From Bolinopsis microptera (taxonomy: Eukaryota; Ctenophora; Tentaculata; Lobata; Bolinopsidae): a stretch of 64,000 bases of DNA. Position numbers and translations under genes: made by a program. This document shows, one piece after another, positions 1 through 9,846 of the stretch. Under the pieces are notes generated by a model, which searched no databases, was not told the origin of the DNA, and saw only the letters and a program-made list of their open reading frames with translations. Location: NCBI RefSeq assembly GCF_026151205.1, contig NC_087079.1, forward strand, positions 3,987,230 to 4,051,229, given 5' to 3'. Each line of letters begins with the position of its first letter. Within the stretch, counting starts at the first letter, position 1.

Positions 1-544
1 CGCTAATTTCAAATTTGGAAAACATCAGTATTTTAGCATTTTAGCCAAAATTTCAAATTAAACCATAAAATCGAATCGAAACATGTAATGATACATCATC
101 AAAAATGTTCTTAATTAAAATTCTCAGTGAGCACCTTTAACTTATCTCGACTTACTCAACTTAGGGCGGCTTCAACATCCGAACAGAGATAGTTTTCTTC
201 CAAATCTGTCTATCCAGCATGAGTTTGTTAATATCCATGCTGTTGTCAAGCCCTGTGTCCTTCCGAAGAATGTCAATGACTTTAACTTATACACCGAAAA
301 AATGGGACCTGATGACAGCACACACATTTCTCTTAGGAGGAGCCCTCACTCAGCACCATAGACGAAATTTTCTCTTGGCTGATATGATTTCAAAAGCTGG
401 TGAGTGAGGGCTCCCTTTTTTAGTGGAGAAGACCTTTAAGATTGTAAATGTTTTATCTGGTCCCGTCCAACATTCAACAGCCAAGCTGGATGCACCCTAA
501 TGTGTAATTTTTAACTTTCGAAAAGTCAAATTGTGTTCTAGTAT
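1..544. other. Intergenic, with an imperfect hairpin
   Basis: No gene is supported here. The one structure seen is an inverted repeat: GGAGCCCTCACTCAGCA near 339-355 pairs with GGTGAGTGAGGGCTCCC near 399-415. It may be a small foldback or MITE remnant. The short open frame at 219-407 spans the hairpin and has no protein-like features. Confidence 0.4.
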
Positions 545-1320
545 AATAATTTATCCTAACAGATAAAGTATACGAAGAGAACGAGAAGGAGAAGAAGGAC
601 GAGTACTTGGAGAGAGTGTTGAATGTGGAGAAGGCTACCTTCACCCCGGCTGTATTCCTCACATCTGGAGGAATGTCTAAAGAGTGTAAGCAGTTCGTCA
701 ACAGAGTAGCAGACCTCATTGCAAGAAAAAGGAAGGAAAGGTACTGCGATGTAGTAAGACACGTGAGAACTAGGATAAGATTTGCAATGTTGAGAACAAC
801 TCTTATTGCTCTACGAGGGTACCGAGGAAAGAAGGTGGACACCAAACGTGAGATTCAGCTATCAGAAGTTTCATACAACATCAGAAGTTTCATACAACAT
901 CAGAAGTTTCATACAACCTCATCCCTGCCCCTATAATGGAGTAGATCATGTGTTTTGTTAAAATGGTTTTGTTAAAATTATTGGTAGCAATGAATTGTGC
1001 TCTGCCAATTGCAACACTTAAAATTTGATTGTGCTCTGCCAATTGCATCACTTGATTTGATTGAATGTATATATACTGTTTGATAAATTCTTTTAAAATG
1101 TAAATTATTATTATATCTAAATGGGTGTCACTAAAACCTCAAAGTTTCTCAGTCTCTTAACTGGGACTTTAGGTCGATGGTAAACTCCAACTACCCGTTC
1201 TATCTTTTGATGGAGGGTAAAATAAGGCTAACTATCAAGGTTTTGTTCATTACTTGTTCTCTGCTTCTTCGGACTACCCCTTCAAATTGTTTCTGTCTAA
1301 CCTGTATTCATGAATAGTCG
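545..1320 (+). mobile_element. 5'-truncated retroelement fragment: end of nuclease domain plus 3' UTR
   Basis: From about 557 to 870 the plus strand encodes the last part of the same protein family as the minus-strand element at 47805-58800. Shared blocks include VEKATFTP, a VF..(S/T)GGM segment and a terminal IALRG/ISIRG motif. The copy starts abruptly in the domain, as expected of a 5'-truncated LINE. After the conserved end the frame runs into a 19-bp tandem repeat and a T/A-rich 3' UTR. The end near 1320 is a guess, as no clear target-site duplication was found. It is a different copy from the 47-59 kb element, with many amino acid differences. Confidence 0.6.
853..918 (+). repeat. Three tandem copies of a 19-bp unit
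   Basis: The unit ATCAGAAGTTTCATACAAC occurs three times in a row at the 3' end of the retroelement fragment. It is translated as a low-complexity tail, so the frame after about 850 is probably not original protein. Confidence 0.8.
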
Positions 1321-2013
1321 ACGACCATATATACTAAGAAAAACAAAATTTTTATTTACCACAAAACAATCAATACAATTCAATTTTTATTGACATTGTA
1401 CTGTAATTTTCACTTTCCCACCCACACCACCCCCACCCTCCATCATTGACACCACTCCATCACATATAAGCATTGTCAACCATATTCTAACACTGCATCT
1501 GATTGCGACACAAGTTACTGGATGGTTTGATTTGTTAGCCCCAATTTCGCCTCCCGGAGAGAGGGTAGCCTCATTCTAACCTCACATAGGTTATGATAAA
1601 GTCTCGATAACCTTCGGGCTGTAATAACAAGTTTTTTATAACCTGTTTCCGTACATTAAAGACGAATCAATCTTTATTGTTGAAACATTAGATGGTCACA
1701 ATACCGAACCTGCTCGAAAATATACACAAAAGTATACTAATTGTTATATTAGCCTCATTTCACCCTCTCAAAAGGTGGTTAGCCTCATTTTCACCTTGAA
1801 TATTTGAAGCTTAGATATCAATTAAATATAATCCTAAGGAGTTTCATGTGCAACATAGATATAAAGTAACTTGTGAATTGTTCACCTTTGTTCGTACATT
1901 AAAGTTAAAATGGGGTCGAATTCTTTATTAGCCTCATTTTGGCCTTTTACAAGTTGACTCGGTGAATTCTGAAATGTTGAAACGAAGTTGACAAAAATTG
2001 AACGATCATTTTC
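1321..2013. other. Intergenic, no feature seen
   Basis: AT-rich sequence with some C-rich stretches near 1420-1440. No conserved open frame, RNA gene or transposon end was recognised. Confidence 0.4.
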
Positions 2014-2014
2014 T

Positions 2015-2595
2015 TGTCAAACGTTGTATGACCCGCCGCGCACGAGTGCGCGGCTCCCCCTGTATCGTAAAAACTTTTAGTGAAACGACAATTTGGGGGT
2101 CACGACGTGATACAATTAAAAATAAATTAACGAATTGCAAATGAGCGCAGAGAGAATATCACGGGCGTGCTAAATTAATCTACAGTCGATCTTTGAGATT
2201 GTTCTAAAAGGGCCCCCGACAGTTGAAATCAACTTCATTCGATTTATTTTCGGACGCTGATTCCTAATCACCCCCGTGATATCAGTAGGCCGTGCACCAT
2301 CGACCGTAAGACGCGCGCACTGACCATTGAATGGTTTTTTAGCTCGTACATTATTTTGGAAACAATCAAAAAGTGATCCCATATTGATTTAACAATTTTG
2401 TTGAAATTTGGTCAGCTTAAGTAAACACTTATGTTTTACAGAACCTAAATTAGTTTGAGCAGTTTCGATGGTCAGAATTTGAGTTGTATTACGTGGTGAC
2501 CCCCACTGTCGCTTCAAGCTATAGAAAACTGTAGAGTTTCTACGATACAGGGGAGCCGCGCACTCGTGCGCGGCGGGTTATACAATGTATGACAA
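2015..2595. mobile_element. MITE with long TIRs and GC-rich hairpin ends
   Basis: The left end (TTGTATGACCCGCCGCGCAC from about 2024) and right end (read on the minus strand from about 2590) are inverted copies. Each contains a self-complementary hairpin, CCGCGCACGAGTGCGCGG, followed by a block resembling CCCCCTGTATCGT. The inverted similarity extends inward: GGGGGTCACGACGTGATACAA near 2095-2117 matches the minus strand near 2483-2508. No transposase is encoded; the 70-codon minus frame at 2170-2382 looks incidental. Superfamily is not assigned because the target-site duplication is unclear. Confidence 0.65.
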
Positions 2596-3015
2596 AATTT
2601 GAGTTATCAACGAATTTATACCTATTTTGTCGTTTTTAGACCTCTTTGCTCTTAATCAAAATCAATCTCTCCCAACTAATTTAGGTTTGGTAGTTAAGTA
2701 TGATTGGAAGGTCGAATGATCTTACTTAAGGTACCGAAAATATAATTATAACAGAATAATACGACAAAATTCAACGAATTTCGTCAAATTACGCGACTTT
2801 TAACATTTACATGCCTACTTTTGCTCTTACCTGAGGACCCCAGGCTATTATGTTCATTAACATAATAATATAGATTTGGCGGAATGACAGGCTGAGCGCG
2901 GCCCAGTAACTTTTGCTCCAAAAGCCGCGCACCATCAAATATGACACTGCAGTACTTAAGCGAAACTCACTGATCATTCCAAAAAGGTATAACAAATTTG
3001 GTACTGTGAAAATTC

Positions 3016-3082
3016 TTTGTCATACGTTGTATGACCCGCCGCGCACGAAGTGCGCGGCTCCCCCTGTATCGTCGAAAATCCC
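3016..3082 (+). mobile_element. Solo end of the same GC-hairpin MITE family
   Basis: A second copy of the MITE end, TTGTATGACCCGCCGCGCAC with the hairpin written CCGCGCACGAAGTGCGCGG, is followed by two near-repeats of CCCCTGTATCGT. There is no matching inverted end within about 1 kb, so this is a solo end or a truncated copy. Confidence 0.6.
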
Positions 3083-3440
3083 CCCTGTATCGTTGAAAAT
3101 CTGAGCAAGTTAATTTTATTGTGCATCCCCTACTTCTAGTTTTATCTTTTTAGCTTTATAGGTGAGAAAAGTGAGTCAAAAATAAATCTTATTACAAAGG
3201 TTTTGGAAAGTAATTTAGTAGAAACTTATCATTAATAGCACATGAAAATTATTTAAAGGATGGAAAAGCTCTTTATATGTCAAATATTTATCATTTCATA
3301 AGTTTTTAGTTTATTGTTATTTCTTACTATAATGAGACAAAACTATGCGAAGAAAACAACAGCGACGAAAATAGTCACGTAGCAACAACCCATTACATGC
3401 AATCAGCAATGACTGAGCCTCTATCAGAGAAAAACAAACG
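3083..3440. other. Short intergenic stretch, 3' side of the GPCR gene
   Basis: AT-rich sequence downstream of the minus-strand GPCR. It presumably holds that gene's 3' UTR; no polyadenylation site was singled out. Confidence 0.35.
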
Positions 3441-6035
3441 TCAAGCTGGATTCTCTGTGTCGTTCGTTGGGGTTTCGAGAATCTCAGCACCTCGATTATG
3501 GATAATACAAAATTCATTAGTAATTGCTACCTCCTCACACCATTTTTCTTTTTGTAACATCTCGACACCTTGATTTTGGTTGCTATCAAGGCCAACAGTT
3601 GTTGCCTCCTCGCACAATCTTTTTATTTGCAACATCTCGACACCTTGATTTTGGTTGTTATCAAGGCCAACAGTTGTTGCCTCCTCGCACAATTTTTTTA
3701 TTTGCAACATCTCGACACCTTGATTTTGGTTGTTATCAAGGCCAACAGTTGTTGCCTCCTCGCACAATCTTTTTATTTGCAAAATAACCTTTTTGTACAG
3801 CCCACTATTAAAGAATGGATTCAGAAAACTGTTGATGGGTATTACCACCAGAGCAAACATTTCGAATACTAGAGGAGGGACTGAACTAGTGTCCATATAG
3901 TAGAAGTATATGGTAGTGCAGATAAGGGGTATCCATCCCACAAGTTGAGTTACGATCATCAGAGCCACTTTAATCGTCAGAGCATTGGAATTGTTGTCCT
4001 GATCACCGTTGGCGTTACTTTGACCCACTGCTGCTTTGTTTTTTCTGTCATTCAATACAATCATAGAGTAGGTAACTACGACAACGATGAGTAGAGTAAC
4101 CAGCACTGCTAAATACGTCAGCTTGTATGTTTTGTACGAACTCTGAGCTTTGAAGATGTTGTGAACACACAGTCCAGTGTTACCATAGTAACTTACTTCC
4201 ATAGTGTCAAAGATTTGTGGCTTTGAGGTCACGTTCTTCAAGACAGCTAAGGCTTCATACACGTTCGAGTCTTTCTCATATTTAAACTTGTTTTGATACA
4301 TTCGGTCCAGATGAGAAACATTCACGGGATTCCTACTGAAGAAGGGATTATCTTCAATGTTTGAGAAAAATATTTCCGTTCGAAAGATATCTTGGACGAA
4401 TGCAAACGGAAGCATGGGAACGATAGAATGGGCTGAATTTATCAAAAATATAACTACGGAGACTAAGACAACAACTTTTTTTCTAACATTGGTCACAATG
4501 AGTACCGTGCAATAATAGCACCTGAGAATACTCACAAAAGCTACAACAATAAGGGAACCATGGGAGGAAAATGAGAAGAGGACTCCTAGAGCTGAGCAGT
4601 ATTTACTTGCCCTCCATTCCCTCTCAATAATACAATAGTCTCCTCTCATTCTTAGGACTATTGCTGCCAGCACCACACAGCACAGATAACAACCCATCAA
4701 CCCATCATACACGAATATTTGGAGTCGCAGGATTTTATCAACCTCTCCCTTCTTTGATGCTGACTGTCCGAGAAAGCACTGTCCACCCTCATATAGATTC
4801 AGGAAAACTATCGACAGCCCCATCACAGAGGTAACTAACAGGATTATCTTGGAACGTATGAGAAATTGGGATGAGGACAAATCCCCCAAATCGCAAGTCT
4901 CACACTCATCAAGTCCGTTTGCACAATCTTTCACGTTATCACACTTTTTTTCTTCATCTACCCAGGTTTGGTTGGAGCAGTAAAACCGACCTGGGCAGCC
5001 GATCTCGTCCGCTCCATTTTTGCAATCACGTGGGCCATCACAAATAGCTTCAATGGGGACAGTTTGTCCCCTCGCGTGAAACATATTTTCCTCACAAAGG
5101 AAGGCCAATTTTGTCATCAGTTGATGTTCAGTTAGTTGTCCGAAAACTACGCGGTCACAAAAATGTGACATTTTCCCTTTTCCGAAGCCTGGTTCATCGC
5201 TACAATTGTTTTTGCATATCAAGGATACGTAGGTGTATTTTTCGTCAGAATCCCAAAATGAAGTTTTTGCGACTCTTGATTTTATTTCGCTTGATTCATC
5301 CAATATATTTAAAATACATTCATAGGTGTAGTTGAAATGATTCTGGACGAGGTGCTGGTGAGGTTGAAGTTTGCCAGGAACATTGTCTACAGAGCAATTA
5401 AGAGAGCTGATCGTCTCAAATCGTCGCCAATAAAGTTCAGGAGATGTACAAATTTTGTTTTGCCTCGTTGTGTCTGGAAGTGGACAGAAAATTTCAACTG
5501 TCTCAGGACAGAAGCACTCATCCGACCCGTCCCTGCACTGTTGCACTCCATCACAGAGTTTTTCGGAAGTAATACAACCCGAGCCGTCGAAGCAGTAGAA
5601 GTAATATCTGGATATTCTTTCTGCGTCTTCTGCCTTGCAATGACATTCGTCAGTTGCGCACTGTGATGTTCCGTCACATACTCGAGTATCTTCCATTTCG
5701 CAGAGCCAAGATTTATCTTTAAATGTCACGTCAGAGCCCAACACGTCAATGTTGACTTGACACGAGAAGAGATTATCGTGCAGGGATGGAATTTGGCACT
5801 CCCACCACTGCAGCTGTCGCTCATAATATCCGATGGACGGTAGTTTTGATATTAGGTAAGCACAGTCTGCATCAGGAACCACATAATCCGGGCGGCTGAC
5901 CGCAACCAGGCACATCAAATCTTCATATCCGATAGTGGCAGAGTTATCCGGTTGATCAATCATGAAGATGGTAGCCACAAGAAAAGTAAAAAGAATAACC
6001 TGTATCCGCATAATCGTGCAAGCCGTCAGGATCAA
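3441..6035 (-). CDS. LDL-receptor class A repeat-containing G protein-coupled receptor, single exon
   Basis: 864 codons without an intron. A hydrophobic N-terminus (about residues 9-26) is a likely signal peptide. Four cysteine-rich LDLa-type modules follow at about 109-133, 145-176, 312-347 and 351-381, each with CDG or CDN plus D/E calcium-cage residues (for example CDGVQQCRDGSDEC). A seven-helix rhodopsin-type domain spans about 390-750. It has WRASKYC before helix 3, as in relaxin-receptor/GRL101-type receptors, and NPFFNSGLY as the NPxxY-like end of helix 7. Unlike RXFP and GRL101, I see no leucine-rich repeats. The C-terminal tail carries about three and a half copies of a 25-residue repeat. 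The start gives an alternative Met at residue 9 that would better suit the signal peptide. The ligand is unknown; it should act at the plasma membrane. Confidence 0.85.
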   Translation of the reverse strand: MILTACTIMRIQVILFTFLVATIFMIDQPDNSATIGYEDLMCLVAVSRPDYVVPDADCAYLISKLPSIGYYERQLQWWECQIPSLHDNLFSCQVNIDVLGSDVTFKDKSWLCEMEDTRVCDGTSQCATDECHCKAEDAERISRYYFYCFDGSGCITSEKLCDGVQQCRDGSDECFCPETVEIFCPLPDTTRQNKICTSPELYWRRFETISSLNCSVDNVPGKLQPHQHLVQNHFNYTYECILNILDESSEIKSRVAKTSFWDSDEKYTYVSLICKNNCSDEPGFGKGKMSHFCDRVVFGQLTEHQLMTKLAFLCEENMFHARGQTVPIEAICDGPRDCKNGADEIGCPGRFYCSNQTWVDEEKKCDNVKDCANGLDECETCDLGDLSSSQFLIRSKIILLVTSVMGLSIVFLNLYEGGQCFLGQSASKKGEVDKILRLQIFVYDGLMGCYLCCVVLAAIVLRMRGDYCIIEREWRASKYCSALGVLFSFSSHGSLIVVAFVSILRCYYCTVLIVTNVRKKVVVLVSVVIFLINSAHSIVPMLPFAFVQDIFRTEIFFSNIEDNPFFSRNPVNVSHLDRMYQNKFKYEKDSNVYEALAVLKNVTSKPQIFDTMEVSYYGNTGLCVHNIFKAQSSYKTYKLTYLAVLVTLLIVVVVTYSMIVLNDRKNKAAVGQSNANGDQDNNSNALTIKVALMIVTQLVGWIPLICTTIYFYYMDTSSVPPLVFEMFALVVIPINSFLNPFFNSGLYKKVILQIKRLCEEATTVGLDNNQNQGVEMLQIKKLCEEATTVGLDNNQNQGVEMLQIKRLCEEATTVGLDSNQNQGVEMLQKEKWCEEVAITNEFCIIHNRGAEILETPTNDTENPA
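3540..3785 (-). repeat. 75-bp minisatellite coding the GPCR tail repeat
   Basis: About three copies of a 75-bp unit (25 codons, no frame change) encode LQIKRLCEEATTVGL plus DNNQNQGVEM with few substitutions. A fourth, diverged half-unit follows. The exact multiple of three means copy number can vary without breaking the receptor. Confidence 0.85.
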
Positions 6036-6235
6036 TTTAAGTCTAACAGTCTTTCACTTTCAGTTTCACTGCGTGCCGGCCAGTAAAAGTTAAGTCTATT
6101 TATTGGTTCGTATCCTGGGTACAAATCACAAGAAATGAAATGAATCTAACGTACGGTTAACGGTACTTGCTTTTCTACGACTTTTATTTGTTGTGGAATC
6201 GATGGCTACTTGAGCACTTCAAATATATAAAAGCC
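6036..6235. promoter_or_regulatory. Upstream region of the GPCR gene
   Basis: The 200 bases before the GPCR start are unique until the tandem duplication begins. They must hold the 5' UTR and probably the core promoter. No motif was clear enough on the minus strand to place a start site. Confidence 0.25.
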
Positions 6236-7797
6236 AATATTTATCATTGTCAGCTGAAGCAAGAAACAATTCTGCACTGATTCCATTTAGGTCAAATAAG
6301 TAAACCACTGAATGGGATCGAGTCGGAGTATGGTGAGGCGATTTCAACATACAAGATAGAGAGCTCTAAAGGATCATGCAAATAGAGCCATTTGCATGAT
6401 CGATCCACCAACCCTGCTGTTTTACGTGGACCACTAGGATCCGGCCCTTCTTTCGCTAGCAGTTGAATTCACTATGAATATTGAATACCTACCTTGTACC
6501 TTCTCGCTTTTATTTTCTACTAGATCATTTACCAAGGGCAAGAGTTTTAAAATGGTATGATGGGAGCGTTGAAAATGGCGCTGGAGAGGGAGGGTGGGGG
6601 GGGGGGGGGGTGCTGGGGAGGGAGTGTCGGCCTTGTATTGCTGACGACAGCAAAAATACTTGAATTTTGGCAAACATTTTTATAGCTCAAATCAGTTTGA
6701 TTAACAATAAAACTTTGCGAATTTCCTTAATCATGTTAATATTAATATGTTTAAACTTTGTTGAGCAACTGTTTAAATCAGTCGACTCCCAGACCCCCCA
6801 CCCCCACCGGTCCAGAATTTGAAAACGGAGGGAAAGATTGTTCACATGTCTCGTACTACAGACTACAGTCGAACTACACTTACAGTGCGCGAATTCCTCA
6901 GGAGAGCGAAATCTTGTGAAAGGGCTAAGACTAAGAGCCAAGAGGATATAAAATATGAAAGTAACTTTCTTCGACTTATTTTTGGACGTTGATTCCAAAT
7001 CATAACATGACATGACATGACATGACATGACATGACATGACATGCCATGACATGACATGACATGCCATGACATGACATGACATGCCATGACATGACATGA
7101 CATGACATGACATGACATGACAGAACTCAGTTATTAACTTCAACTTGGTCGACTGGTAATGTGATCTGTACAGCAGACGCCAGACAGCTCCGATCATGTG
7201 TTCATTTCAGAGTTGGCTAAACTTATATACCTTGAGAGAAAGTGTGGATTTGCAAGCTAGTTTACTAATACTATTACTATGCAAAATGCTTAAAATGTAT
7301 GTAATCAAATGACTTGTGGGTCACCAAACACAGATATGAACCATGACATGACCATAAAAATGCCTGGCAAATTTCAGAATTTGACCGCCAAATTTTTTTA
7401 AAGGCCTAAATCACAATTCCACATTAAAACTTAAGGTCGAAATGCGATTCTACGTTTTTCTGAAAATTTCATGTAAAAATATTGAAACCCTATTGAATTC
7501 TATTTCTATTGGTTTGAGCGAAATCAGTTTTGCAAATATCGCGAACTGAGATATGGGCGATTTTGTTCATTTTTTGCGATTATTTGAACACAGAATCCAC
7601 AGTTAGATAGATACTGAGCTGATAATCATATAAAATGTGTAGTATAGGCTTTAAGTTTAAGGATTACCTTCCATATAAAGTTTGTCTCATCCAAAAATAT
7701 TGATAATTGATATCAAATTTGGTGCGTATGCCCGACTATGGGCATATGGTTTTTAGCTCATGACTCAGTCATATTTTGTCGAATCTTGATGAAAATT
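6236..7797. repeat. Tandem duplication, first unit (about 1.56 kb)
   Basis: This unit begins CAATATTTATCATTGTCAGC and is followed directly by a second copy at 7798. The copies share nearly all bases, apart from small indels, microsatellite length and a G-run near 6598-6610. Inside is AACTTTCTTCGACTTATTTT and the following 20 bases, related to the interior of the MITE at 2228-2268. A later block, GTGGGTCACCAAACACAGAT, resembles the 3' UTR of the LINE at 62 kb. No gene is supported; peptide-like frames come from the CATGA array. Confidence 0.8.
7004..7112 (+). repeat. CATGA pentanucleotide microsatellite
   Basis: About 21 units of CATGA with occasional CATGC variants. Translated in any frame it gives a Met-Ser-Cys-His-Val pattern, which explains several spurious open frames. 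Confidence 0.9.
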
Positions 7798-9312
7798 CAA
7801 TATTTATCATTGTCAGCTGAAGCAGGAAACAATTCTGCACTGATTCCATTTAGGTCAAATAAGTAAACCACTGAATGGGATCGAGTCGGAGTATGGTGAG
7901 GCGATTTCAACATACAAGATAATGAGCTCTAAAGGATCATGCAAATAGAGCCATTTGCATGATCGATCCACCAACCCTGCGGTTTTACGTGGACCACTAG
8001 GATCCGGCCCTTCTTTCGCTAGCAGTTGAATTCACTATGAATATTGAATACCTACCTTGTACCTTCTCGCTTTTATTTTCTACTAAATCATTTACCAAGG
8101 GCAAGAGTTTTAAAATGGTATGATGGGAGCGTTGAAAATGGCGCTGGAGAGGTAGGGTGGGGTGGGGGCGCTGGGGAGGGAGTGTCGGCCTTATATTGCT
8201 GACGACAGCAAAAATACTTGAATTTTGGCAAACATTTTTGTAGCTCAAATCATTTTGATTAACAATAAAACTTTGCGAATTTCCTTAATCGTGTTAATAT
8301 TAATATGTTTAAACTTTGTTGAGCAACTTTTTAAATCAGTCGACTCCCAGACCCCCCACCCCCACCGGTCCAGAATTTGAAAACGGAGGGAAAGATTCAT
8401 GTTCACATGTCTCGTACTACAGACTACAGTCGAACTACACTTACAGTGCGCGAATTCCTCAGGAGAGCGAAATCTTGTGAAAGGGCTAAGACTAAGAGCC
8501 AAGAGGATATAAAATATGAAAGTAACTTTCTTCGACTTATTTTTGGACGTTGATTCCAAATCATAACATGACATGACATGATGTATGACATGACATGACA
8601 TGACATGACATGACATGACATGACATGACATGACATGACATGACATGACATGACATGACATGACATGCCATGACATGACATGACATGACCGGAACTCAGT
8701 TATTAACTTCAACTTGGTCGACTGGTAATGTGATCTGTACAGCAGACAGCTCCGATCATGTGTTCATTTCAGAGTTGGCTAAACTTATATACCTTGAGAG
8801 AAAGTGTGGATTTGCAAGCTAGTTTACTAATACTATGCAAAATGCTTAAAATGTATGTAATCAAATGACTTGTGGGTCACCAAACACAGATATGAACCAT
8901 GACATGACCATAAAAATGCCTGGCAAATTTCAGAATTTGACCGCCAATTTTTTTAAAGGCCTAAATCACAATTCCAAATTAAAACTTAAGGTCGAAATGC
9001 GATTCTACGTTTTTTCTGAAAATTTCAAGTAAAAATATTGAAACCCTATTGAGTTCTATTGTTTTGAGCGAAATCAGTTTTGCAAATATCGCGAACTGAG
9101 ATATGGGCGATTTTGTTCATTTTTTGCGATTATTTGCTGAGCTGATAATCATATAGAATGTGTAGTATAGGCTTTAAGTTTAAGGCTTACCTTCCATATA
9201 AAGTTTGTCTCATCCAAAAATATTGATAATTGATATCAAATTTGGTGCGTATGCCCAAATATGGTTTTTAGCTCATAACTCAGTCATTTTTTGTCGAATC
9301 TTGATGAAAATT
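7798..9312. repeat. Tandem duplication, second unit
   Basis: Second copy of the 6236-7797 unit, ending at the shared GTCGAATCTTGATGAAAATTC. It differs by short deletions (for example around 9010-9140) and microsatellite length. Similarity by eye is well above 95% outside the indels, so the duplication is recent. Confidence 0.8.
8566..8692 (+). repeat. CATGA microsatellite in the second duplicate
   Basis: About 24 CATGA units, interrupted early by ATGTATGA, at the position equivalent to the array in the first duplicate. Length and interruption patterns differ between the duplicates, so the arrays changed after duplication. Confidence 0.9.
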
Positions 9313-9846
9313 CATGGGTTTTGAGCATGTTAATATGATTTGGCATAATTTGGACCAAATATGTGCGTTGCTCTCCCGCGGGCACCAGTGGGCACCCGAT
9401 TCCGGAACCCCCTCAAAAGTTCGGTCACATGCCCTAGTTTGTTGGTAAATTGCTATCTCGAAATCAAATTTCACAAGAAAATCAGGCGACTGATTACATT
9501 AGGATTCTTAAACATATTAATGATACGATTGTTTGTAGTAACAGTATCTTTCAAAAACATCTGTTAATAAATTGTTTGGTAAAATAGAACAATAGTGTGT
9601 AAATGCGACTTTATGCGAGTTTATCGTATATAAATTGAATTAAATTCGGGTCAATATTCAGTTAATAAATTGTGGCATGTTAATAAATTAATAAAATGAT
9701 GGCAGTAAAACTATCCCACGTGTATATATGAACATTGCCGCATAACTATTAAAAGGCAATATACCAGTAAAAATAGGGTTAACAACTGAGTCATAAATAC
9801 TAAATAGCATATTAAAAGTAAGTTCTCAGACCTTTAACATCTAATC
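9313..9846. other. Intergenic between the duplication and QTRT2
   Basis: AT-rich, no feature recognised. It includes the likely 3' UTR of the minus-strand QTRT2 gene. Confidence 0.35.

Noticed and set aside
2170-2382. 70-codon minus frame in the MITE
   Set aside because: No similarity recognised and the frame lies in non-coding MITE interior.
6687-7197. Open frames with Met-Ser-Cys-His-Val repeats (also 8245-8712)
   Set aside because: They are translations of the CATGA microsatellite.
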